Source: Glebionis coronaria
Taxonomy: Eukaryota > Streptophyta > Magnoliopsida > Asterales > Asteraceae
Assembly: GCA_025667525.1 (NCBI GenBank)
Contig: CM046879.1
Span: 391,057,039-391,121,038, forward strand
Direction of reading: 5' to 3'
Length of the DNA: 64,000 nt
Shown: positions 53,421 to 62,605 of the stretch, piece by piece
Position numbering within the stretch: position 1 is the first letter of the stretch
How the letters are laid out: every line of letters begins with the position of its first letter
Notes under the pieces: model-generated
Database searches by the model: none
What the model was told of the DNA's origin: nothing
Seen by the model: only the letters and a program-made list of their open reading frames with translations
Position numbers and translations under genes: made by a program

Positions 53421-54802
53421 CTAAGATTAGCCCAGTAACCGTGCTGTCCACGTACCATGTACTCGATGTCTAGTCGCTCCAAGTCTCTTATGATTTCCTC
53501 TTCGATTCTAATGCCGTTGATCATTCCGGACTTCTTGCTAAGAGCATCTGCTACTACATTTGCCTTTCCGGGATGATACTGTAGATTTATGTCGTAATCC
53601 TTCAATAGCGCCAACCATCTCCTCTGCCTCATGTTCAATTCACGCTGAGTGGAGATATACTTCAAACTCTTGTGGTCCGTGAAAATGTCACATGATTCTC
53701 CATATAAGTAGTGTCTCCATATCTTCAATGCAAACACGACTACAGCAAGTTCCAGGTCGTGCGTGGGGTAATTTTCTTCGTAAGGCTTAAGCTGTCGTGA
53801 AGGGTACGCGATCACTTTCCCATGTTGCATGAGAAAACAGCCAAGTCCCTTCCCCGATGCATCGTTGTAGATTTGAAATCCACCCGTACCAGATGGTAGA
53901 GTAAGAATAGGTGCAGATACTAGCTTTTGCTTCAGGTCTTCAAAGCTCTTCTCTCGATCTTCAGTCCAGACGAATTTCTCCCCTTTCCGCATAAGTTTGG
54001 TCAATGGTAGTGCTAGGCGGGAAAAGTTCTCCACGAACCTACAGTAATAGCCAGCTAAGCCTAAGAAACTGCGGACTTCCGTCGCTGATGTCGGCCTTGG
54101 CCACTTAGTAATGGCCTCGACCTTCGCTGGATCCATAGTGATTCCTTCTGCTGATACAATGTGACCTAAGAATGCCACCTCGTCTAACCAGAACTCACAT
54201 TTGGAGAATTTAGCATACAGCTGCTTCTGGCGAAGAATCTGTAATACTGTACGAAGATGGTCTTCGTGTTCCTCCTTGGATTTTGAGAAAATCAGGATGT
54301 CATCGATGAAGACACTGACGAACTTGTCCAGAAATTCATGGAAGATTCTGTTCATCAAATCCATGAACACTGCTGGAGCATTTGTCAGGCCAAATGGCAT
54401 AACTACAAACTCGTAGTGGCCATAACGGGTACGAAAGGCAGTCTTAGCAATGTCCTGCTCCTTGACCCGTAGCTGATGATAGCCTGACCTAAGATCGATC
54501 TTGGAGAAGTGTTTGGCCCCTTGGAGTTGGTCAAACATATCGTCAATGCGTGGCAGTGGATACCTATTCCGAATGGTAATCTTGTTGAGCTCGCGATAGT
54601 CTATGCAAAGACGCATACTGCCGTCCTTCTTCTTAACAAACAAGACCGGTGCGCCCCATGGAGATGCGCTCGGTCGAATGAAACCTCGTTCAAGAAGTTC
54701 TTGCAGTTGATCCTTCAGCTCCTTCAGCTCTATGGGAGCCATGCGATAAGGAGCCTTGGAGATTGGTTCAGCTCCTGGAACCAGCTCGATACTGAATTCC
54801 AC
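53421..54802 (-). pseudogene. E5 reverse transcriptase and RNase H, frameshifted at both ends
   Basis: RT motifs include [38 protein letters not shown] and [11 protein letters not shown]. RNase H has the Asp in [10 protein letters not shown], the Glu in [23 protein letters not shown] and VVADALSKK, so its four acidic residues are present. This is an uninterrupted frame of 482 codons down to 53354. It is offset from the protease by a 5-bp difference near 54800 and from the integrase by a frame change near 53420. The enzyme would copy the element RNA into DNA. Confidence 0.93.
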
Positions 54803-54804
54803 TT

Positions 54805-55613
54805 CTATGCAGGTGGTATGCCCGGAAGTTCTGTTGGAAAAACATCTTGGAATTTCGACACTATAGGTTGATCCTGAATTGATGGGGATTCAGCATCCAT
54901 GTCGTGAACCGTAGCTAAATAACCCTCGCAACCATGTGACAGTAGTGCACGCGCTTGCAGGGTGGATATGACCTGTACAGACCGTCCGGGTATGAACCCA
55001 TTATGAATGTACTCTGGTGCATTAACATCACCGAAGATAACTCGATATGAATGGCAGTCTATGGTAGCATGATGCTCGGATAGCCAATCCATGCCCAAAA
55101 TCATGTCGAAGTCATTCATGTCCAGCGGAAGTGCGTCGACAGGTCGAACCTTATCGTCAAATTCTAGGGGAAGACTCTTGTATACATGGGTGATTAATAC
55201 AGATTCCCTCAAAGGCGTGGAAATAGTAAGCCTATTTTCTAGTGGCATGGGAGGCATCCTAATGTTCTTAGCATAAGCAGTAGAAATAACCGAGCGAGTA
55301 GCACCCCTATCGAAAAGAACACATGCAGCTTGACCATACATATACAAGATTCCAATGATGGTACCTGTAGACTTGTTGGCCTGGTCTCGAGATGTCGTGT
55401 AGACATGCCCGGCAGTAGGAGGCGGCTTGGTATCAGCATGTCCCGATGTACCCTCCATCTCGCCCTTACGGCAATCCTTCATAATATGGCCAGGAAGACC
55501 ACACTTGTAGCACGCATCATTATTACGGCGACATGGTCCTGGGTGCCTACGGTGGCAAGTAGAGCAAAGAGGATGAGTGTATCCTCCAGCAGGTGCTCTG
55601 GCTGGCTGGGAAC
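54805..55613 (-). pseudogene. E5 gag exon 4 (zinc knuckle) and protease
   Basis: The exon begins at 55613 after acceptor TTTCATCAG. A cysteine-rich stretch CSTCHRRHPGPC is followed by the knuckle CYKCGLPGHIMKDC (C-x2-C-x4-H-x4-C). The protease reads VLFDRGATRSVIS, with the triad DRG instead of DSG or DTG, followed by ILGMDWLSEHHATIDC. The frame ends in TAG after LPGIPPA. The knuckle binds RNA; the protease would mature Gag-Pol, but the triad change makes activity doubtful. Confidence 0.9.
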
Positions 55614-55686
55614 CTGATGAAACATTTTACATAAGACATGGTAATTGGGTACAAAGAACAAAGCGAATAATCGTAAGATTGAATAC
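55614..55686 (-). other. E5 gag intron 3 (73 bp), putative
   Basis: Donor CACTG|GTATTCAATC, acceptor TTTCATCAG|GTTCCC. Joining gives ACT GGT TCC, in frame. Length is not a multiple of three, so retention would shift the frame. Confidence 0.75.
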
Positions 55687-55751
55687 CAGTGATAGCTGGA
55701 CGGCTAGGCTGCAAACCTCTCTGGTTCTGGTCCCTACCATTTCCATGGTTC
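55687..55751 (-). CDS. gag: E5 gag exon 3 (65 bp)
   Basis: It encodes NHGNGRDQNQRGLQPSRPAI, a basic Asn/Gly/Arg/Gln-rich linker. E1 exon 3 (42312-42376) encodes NNNGRDQDRRGSQPNRST, clearly the same segment. Confidence 0.75.
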
Positions 55752-55826
55752 CTGGTAGAAGTTTTGCTAAAGTTTCAGAATATGAGTTATAACATGAAAA
55801 CATAAGAAATGCGTAAGTATTAGGAC
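55752..55826 (-). other. E5 gag intron 2 (75 bp), putative
   Basis: Donor AGCAG|GTCCTAATAC, acceptor TTCTACCAG|GAACC. Its length is a multiple of three, but retention puts a TAA two codons in. A ctcatattctgaaactttag stretch could contain a branch site. Confidence 0.75.
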
Positions 55827-55976
55827 CTGCTGCTGTTGGAGTGCCCAGCGTTGTTACGGTAATTGTTATTACCGCCACGCCTATCCGTAGTAGAACGTTC
55901 GTTAGTCTGACCGTTTCCCTTGGGCTGATGAGGCTGTTGCTGAGTAGCCGGCTGAGACCGGTCCCCAGTTTTCTGC
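55827..55976 (-). CDS. gag: E5 gag exon 2 (150 bp)
   Basis: It encodes a Gln/Asn/Arg-rich linker with QKTGDRSQPATQQQPHQPKG and RGGNNNYRNNAGHSNSS. E1 exon 2 (42453-42596) has the same layout with one TAG. There is no Gag-external function to suggest. Confidence 0.75.
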
Positions 55977-56056
55977 CTGGAAGATACATTTAAGAGATGA
56001 ATAATTGACATATGGAAAGTATACGGATTGGTCACCGCTTGAATACGAATGTTTAC
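55977..56056 (-). other. E5 gag intron 1 (80 bp), putative
   Basis: Donor AAGAG|GTAAACATTC, acceptor GTATCTTCCAG|GCAG. The donor is a good match to the plant consensus AG|GTAA. Without splicing the frame stops at once (AGG TAA). Confidence 0.78.
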
Positions 56057-56784
56057 CTCTTTTCGGGTCTTTCAGCTTCCCCGAACTCATCTCTCTCCTG
56101 CAGCATCTCCAGTTTTCGTGCTGCATCGGCCACTTGTGCTACAGTGTTGAACGTAGCACACACCAGATTGTTTGCGACCGATGTGCGAAGAGCCCATCTA
56201 AAGTGATGTGCCTGCTCTTCAGGAGTACCTGCTGTCGCACCAAGGAAACCAGCTAAGCGAAGAAAGCGCAGCATAAACTCGTTGCTATTCTCCCCAGCAC
56301 TCTATCGGATCCCATGGTACTCTCTCTTGAGCTTGTCCTGCTCAGCCTTGGGAAAGAACTGCTCTATCACCCTGTCCTTGAACTGAGCCCAAGTCAAACC
56401 AGCAACCCACTCGTCACCGCCTTCAGACTGCATCAATGCTAACCACCAGTTGAGTACATCGCCTTCGAACCGATAACATGCCAACCTCGCCTTGCATGCG
56501 GGGTCACAACCCATCGCGTTGAAAATCTTCTCGATGTGTGCCAACCATCTTTCAGCATCGCTGGGGCTATCTGTCTTCTCAAAAGCTCGAGGGCGGAGCT
56601 TGTTGAATCTCTCTAGCCATACTGCTAATGTCACTGGAGGAGGAGGAGGAGGTGCCTGATTATGCTGCTGATTGTTGGCAGCTTGAACTTCAGCCCTGAT
56701 GTCATTCCTCAGTTGAGGAAGCAAAGCTTGCATGGCAGCCTGAATTGCAGCATTGAGCTGCTCCTGTTCGCGTGTGAGAACCAT
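56057..56784 (-). pseudogene. gag: E5 gag exon 1 (capsid), one TAG
   Basis: The start MVLTREQEQLNAAIQAA (56784) follows an acceptor-like TACTGTCAG. A Pro run, then WLERFNKLRPRAFEK, RWLAHIEKIFNAMGC, ARLACYRFEGDVLNWW, TWAQFKDRVIEQFFP, GENSNEFMLRFLRLAGFLG and RWALRTSVANNLVCATF give a typical Ty3/Gypsy capsid. A single TAG near 56304 (Q in E1, YHNIRQVAGEN) splits it. Exon 1 contributes 242 codons plus two bases. Confidence 0.92.
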
Positions 56785-56826
56785 CTGACAGTATAACATA
56801 AAACATATGATTAAACAGATCAAAAC

Positions 56827-56863
<37 letters not shown>

Positions 56864-57254
56864 GAAAAAATTTTATACCAAATTTCACGAGAAAAATTTT
56901 ATGCAAGAAAATTTTGTGTATGAATGCATGATGCAGCTTTATGAAAACTTTTGTATGCTCGAGAGTGAACGCCTCTGGTCAGTTCACCCAAAACAAAAGA
57001 CATAGCGAGGGGACGCCTATGGGTCGGTCCCAAATCTAAAAGTTTCGATAAAACACATGCGACTAAATAGGGCCAGTCCTGTACCAACCATTACTTAGTC
57101 AAAAATCTGCGACAATGACATGTATATGTATGCTTAAAAAATGATGAATGCATGAAAACAACTGTCAGTTCTAGGAAGACCGTAGTGACTACCCACTAAT
57201 CACATGTCATATTTAAGAGCCTACAGGTCGAAGCCTTGGCTCTGATACCATAAT
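56785..57254 (-). other. E5 leader with primer binding site and TA microsatellite
   Basis: The primer site TGGTATCAGAGCCAAGG (minus strand, 57234-57250) lies four bases after the 5' LTR. An alternating TA run occupies about 56830-56861; E1 has none there. The leader is otherwise similar to that of E1. Confidence 0.92.
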
Positions 57255-60239
57255 TGTAACACCCCATTTTGATAATGGAAATGTCACATGCAATTATGGC
57301 GTGTCATCAAAGCATACAAGGAAAAATGTCTAAACATTACTTGACCATAAAAGGAAAATACCGAAATCAAACATCGGTAGTCCAAATGTAAAGCTCATCA
57401 CACACAAACATAGTATAATAAAGGAAAGGACTAAACAATGTCCAAAGCATAAGTATCATAAGAAAGGAAATGCATAAAGTAAAGAAGGCTAGACAGCTTC
57501 CAGTCCATATGCACGTACTCTTATTATCTACGAGCGTCCCTGAGTACCTGCCGTTTTGGGAACATAGAAAAGGAAAACGACTGAGCAAATACGCTCAGTG
57601 CAGGGATGTACAATAAAGCATGAATAGGATAAGCATATAACATATAACAGCGGAAGAAAACTAAGTCCCGAGTAACCTGGTTAAGACTTGATAAAACTGG
57701 TTTAATAGTTTGAAAGTCTTATGTTTATTTATAAAAACTGTTTATCATATTTTACCATTAGCCAATATAGGTCATGAAAATCCACCGTGCATGAATACTT
57801 GGAGGGGTGACCTCATCATGCAAATTAGAGAGGCTGCCTCTAATTTAATATACTGGTTTTTGGGTAGGAGGGATCAACTCCTTGTGAAGGATGCAAGGCA
57901 CACACCACATTCACCATGAAATCCTGAATAAAAACATGTAACTAGGATGCACCCATATGCCCCACATGATAAATATAATATAGATGGCCAAAAGCTGAAG
58001 GGACGCCACGAGCAATCACTCCGCCGTGGTGAAGTCATAACATCAGTGCCTCTAATGTTATGGTTATGGTACCTCCATAACTAGGTGAAACTGGTCATGC
58101 ATGTATATGGCTATAGGTAATCTTAATTAACATAAGCAATCAAACACGTAACTTATACTACAGGAAAACAGTTGGCTGCATACGGGGAATCCTAATAAGG
58201 AAAGAATGTCCATACTGAAAGGACGGGAATCCGTACCTTATGTCCAGTGAACGAAGAAGATGAACTGAGAGGAATCCTACTTCCGAATCACTAGTGCTAC
58301 ATAAATACATACACGAATAAGTATTTGCTTACTAAATACGTAGCTGGTTTTATGTCATGTCTTAGCTTATTTTATGTGTTCTTACCATGTTTTACTGTTT
58401 TCAAGCCTTAAACCGTGTTTATCTTATATCCTGTTTAATCTGATTAAGTATTTCCGGTATTCCATGTGTTATTATACTTACTGTGTAATAATAAGTAACT
58501 TTCCAAAAATAGCAGGTTTCCTAAAAGAGAAAGTTTCCAAAAATAGAAAGTTTCCAAAAATAGAAAGTTACCAAAAATAGAAAGTTTCCAAAAATTGGAA
58601 GTTTCCAAAAATAGAAAGTTTCCAAAAATAGAAAGTTTCCAAAAATAGAGTTACTGCTTAAAATAGATAAGTTTCTAAAAATAGAAAGTTTCCATAAATA
58701 GATCAGATGCCTTAATTAAATAAGTTTCCATAAATAGATTAGCTGCCTGAAATAAATAAGTTTCTAAAAATAGAAGGTTTCCATAAATAGATTAGTTGCC
58801 TTATTTAATTAAGTTTCTAAAAATAGAAAGTTTCCATAATTAGAAATAAGTTGGTTAAATAAGCTAAGTATATAAGCCTAAGTGTTTTCATGATTATTTT
58901 CTAAGTCATATGATATAATGTATAGTTTAATAATTATTCCATGTAATTAAATTAAACTATAGGTTAAAATATTTAATTAAAGTATAACATGTTTTTTAAT
59001 TAAATAATGTTAAATACTTAGGTTAAAACATGTATTATGATATATTAATAATATAATCTAAGTCATGTTAATTAATTAATTATAAATCATGGTTTTTAAA
59101 TAATTAATTAATTATAAGTCCAAAATATAAAATACTTAGGTTAATTAATTTCATGATTATTAATAATTAAAATAACCTAAGTCATGTTATTAAATTAATC
59201 ATGTCATTTTATTAATTTAATTTTTAACATAAGATCATAAAACATAAAAAAGCTAAACATACACCATGAACCGGATCTAGACTAAAAACAATGAACCGGA
59301 CATGAAATCGACACCGTACCCCGAACCAACTCGGGGTACCCCGTGCCTTGATGCTGCCGTGGGATCCACACACACCAACCAAGACCATATGGTCTTGGTG
59401 GTGGTCGGTTTGGCCAAACCGAAACCCCTTCGGGTTCGGTGCAGCCTGCGGCCAAAAACAAACACCCCTTAAAACATACTTTTGATTTTATTTAACCCCA
59501 AATCATGTTAGATCCATGTTTATTTATTAGGTTTTTGTAAAAACATAACATGTTCTTGATTTATTAAATGATCAAATCAAAAGAAAATGTTTAAAAAGGA
59601 TTTACCGAATTCGTGGATCAAAAGGATGAAGAACAAACACGATCACCAACTACAATTTCAAGATCCAAGATCACAAACCACCTCCTTGTGGTGTTTTAGG
59701 GTGGCGGAACAAAGAAGAAAGGGAAGGAGGGTTTTAGGGTTTTTTCTAAAATCTTCTTTGAATGAAAGTGAGTAGTGAAAAATTATTAACCCCCCTTTAG
59801 TAAAATTTACAAATGGGCTTGGCCCATTTGTCCTTGTAGCCGTGGGTAGGGGCCCCACTTGGGGTACCCGTACCTTTTTCCGTGTCTCGATGTTAAGTTA
59901 TATATATTCGTGATTATTTGTGTTCGCGTTTTAAGTGTTCTCGTTTCGTACATACCGTGATCTAATATATTTAATTACGCTCGTAATAAATATATATACG
60001 TAATTACTAATAGTTCGTGTTTTAAATACGTTCATGATTTCATGATCGCATGCTCGTGATTAATTATCGTCAAATAATTATAACGTGATCGTGCGTAGTA
60101 AATACTTATCGTGTTCTAACACGTACGTAATTCGTAAAATCCTAACACGTAATCGTAATCATGCTATATTAGGAAAGTTTTAATCTATTACGTACGATCT
60201 TAAGGGTACTATTCATGGTAAAAGCATGCGGGTTTTACA
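57255..60239 (-). repeat. E5 5' LTR (2,985 bp)
   Basis: It pairs with 48927-51909. Hairpin pair at 57551-57598, 17-bp repeats at about 58513-58650, hairpin island at about 59330-59440. It ends next to the GGCTT duplication. Confidence 0.95.
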
Positions 60240-60244
60240 GGCTT

Positions 60245-60659
60245 TCTCCTTTCTTTTTGTCTTCTTGTCTTTTCAGAAAAGTTGACGTTTTCGATTTTGA
60301 TTCGGGATTTGTCGACGAATAAATTCAACTCGTCTTTTAATTTCTTCATTTAATAGACTTGAGTTTCTTCGACATATGTAAATCTTCCATCTTTGGTCCT
60401 TTTCTTCGATAAATCTTCAAATAGGCCCATTGACTTCAAATCTTTTGCATCTCTTGGACTATAGACTTTGTCTTTTCGTCGTTTCTTCGATAAAACCCGT
60501 GCAATCTCATGTTTTCTTCAATATTTATCCGGTTGGCTCTGAAAACACAACAAACACACAAACCACGCATAATTCCAAACAAATGACATTAAATACGCAT
60601 TTTGGTCTCGTTTTAGCAAGAAATACGTGGTAAAAGGATGGGTGTTTTCACACCTATCA
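60245..60659 (-). repeat. E8 3' LTR, proximal part
   Basis: On the minus strand it starts TGATAGGTGTGAAAACACCC, as in solo LTR C, and contains the tcgaagaaa/gacgaaaag words seen in other Athila LTRs. With 47552-48926 the LTR is about 1.79 kb. Confidence 0.88.
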
Positions 60660-62605
60660 AATCCCCTACACTTAACCATTGTCATGCCCTCATGCAATGC
60701 TTAATGATAAAGCAAATTTACACGTTTCTCATAATCACTCAACCTTGGCCTTATTATCATACTACTAAAACAAACTTAGAGTACCAAGAGAAATTAAAAC
60801 TTTACAGGAAACAAAAGGATAGAAAACCATTTTCACTTGAAAATAGCTATATGGAAATAACTTGCAAAGAGATCAAGGACTTACATTAGGGCTTTGGTGC
60901 TGCGAAGATTTATCACCCTCAAGTTTCACGTTCCCTAAACTAAGCTTAAAAATGAGATCATTGTTATTATAAGTTAGCAATTCAAACACTTACACACATG
61001 GCCTAATTATATGCTTAAACTCCCTTATTCCTAGGTGTATCTCTTATATTTTATTTTTTGTCTTAGAATGATCGTGAAGATGCATTTTTGGACTTATTTC
61101 GATAGTTTATTTAGGCTGAAAGCAAAGTAGGACGATTTGATCAATAGTTAGCTAAAGGACAAAATCTCTTAAAACTGCTTCTCGGGATATCAAAAAGTTC
61201 ATATCTTGGCATAACTCGCTTCGCGATTTGAGACCTGTCTCGGGCCGATATTTGGCATGTACTTCATACTTCATATCTTGAGAGACGTTCTTGAGATAAT
61301 GGTCTTCTCTTCGTTAATAGAGTTCTTCACTTGGAGTATTTTTGAGGAGTACTCCAACTTTGTTGACCACGACTTCATCATTATTTCTTCAATCGCTAAT
61401 TGGGATTTTGAGTTACAATGATCCGCCTCCTTTTCGGACTTGGATCTGTTTATCCTCATACCTTGTTAGGGTCTTTTCGGATAGACTTCTCCATGATCTT
61501 TATGGGAGTTGATTGCTTTTCGTCGTGAGTCTTGATCCTTCATATTGATTTTGGGAATAATGCTTTTCACATCACCTTGGATCTTTAGCAATAAAATGGA
61601 ATCCTCATGCCTTGTTAGGGCCTTTTCGGACTCGCCAATCTTCGTGCCTTGCTTCATAAGTTATGCCTTGGCTATGAACTCTTATCATTATCGAGCAACT
61701 TTAAAACGATCTTGGGATATAAGCTAAGTAACCTTTCAAATCGTACGACCTTACTTATTGCAGATAAATTATTAGCAAGTGATGGGAGAATAGGCAAATA
61801 ATCACACCAAGTGTGCTTGTGCAAGAATACCGACTTATAATTGACTCTATCATTTCTCGTCCTCCACAATTTAAAATCTCAAGTAATGAGACTCGTGGAT
61901 GCTTAGCCTAATAAACCAATTAAGGTCTACATGGTTAAGAATACTAGCTAGAATAAACTTGGATAAGTCTATTCGGGTTGAGTCAAAATAATCGCAACGG
62001 GCCTAATATTTCACAGATTTCAAAACTAGCTACACCACTTTATTAATATTTTTGACTTTATTGCGGGATATATACATATGAAAGCAACGATAAAAAACTT
62101 AAAAATTACGACTAAATGGCCAAAGTTAATTAAAAATTTGAAAAATGCTGAAAAAGATGATTTTCCGGTTAAATGAAGGCATTTTAATGGAAAAGTCCAC
62201 TTAAAACTTCGATAGAAGTCTCCCCTACACTTAAGATAAACATTGTCCTCAATGTTTAAGCATGTGGGAAAAGTCTCCCCTACACTTATGACATTGTGCA
62301 CGTTGGTTAAATCAAGCTAAGCAAGAGACGACTAAAGTGATCAATTTCAAATGTGAGTATGAAGAAAATTGAATCACGATAGTTGAGAGATAGAACCGGT
62401 ATTGCGGATAACATGGGAGCACGGTTCTTCAAAGATTCCAAGAGTGCACTTATCCCTATAATCACATCACCATACAAACACAAGCAACCTATATAGCTCC
62501 CCCTACACTTAGGATGAAAACGGGAAAGGGGGATAGACACTCGGGTTGCCTCCCGAGGAGCGCTTGTTTTTGTTCACCGAGTCACGAGCCTGACTCGGTC
62601 CCTAA
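60660..62605 (-). mobile_element. E8 3' untranslated region
   Basis: It ends in a purine tract (plus strand aatcccctacactt, 60660-60673) at the LTR. It is collinear with the E2 3' region from the ORF stop onward. It contains the short conserved frame at 61466-61657; otherwise nothing coding is supported. Confidence 0.88.
61466..61657 (-). CDS. Conserved 63-codon frame in Athila 3' region (E8 copy), uncertain
   Basis: It starts MKQGTKIGESEKALTRHED and is frameshifted near the end relative to the B and E2 copies. That the C-terminal part changes argues somewhat against strong selection on the peptide. Function unknown. Confidence 0.22.
   Translation of the reverse strand: MKQGTKIGESEKALTRHEDSILLLKIQGDVKSIIPKINMKDQDSRRKAINSHKDHGEVYPKRP

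Larger units (their letters stand above)
48922..60244 (-). mobile_element. E5: Tekay-type Ty3/Gypsy element, 11.3 kb, GGCTT target duplication
   Basis: The element lies at 48927-60239, flanked by GGCTT at 48922-48926 and 60240-60244. It has LTRs of 2.98 kb, a primer site, gag with introns, protease, RT, RNase H, integrase with chromodomain, and a purine tract, all in order. By eye the LTRs differ at about 50 positions (about 1.7 percent), so it is among the youngest insertions here. Confidence 0.96.

Noticed and set aside
56830..56861. TA run as a regulatory element
   Set aside because: It is a simple microsatellite absent from E1 and likely to vary by slippage.
47552..60659. E5 flanks as two separate elements
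   Set aside because: The GGCTT duplication and the continuity of the Athila LTR show one LTR split by E5.
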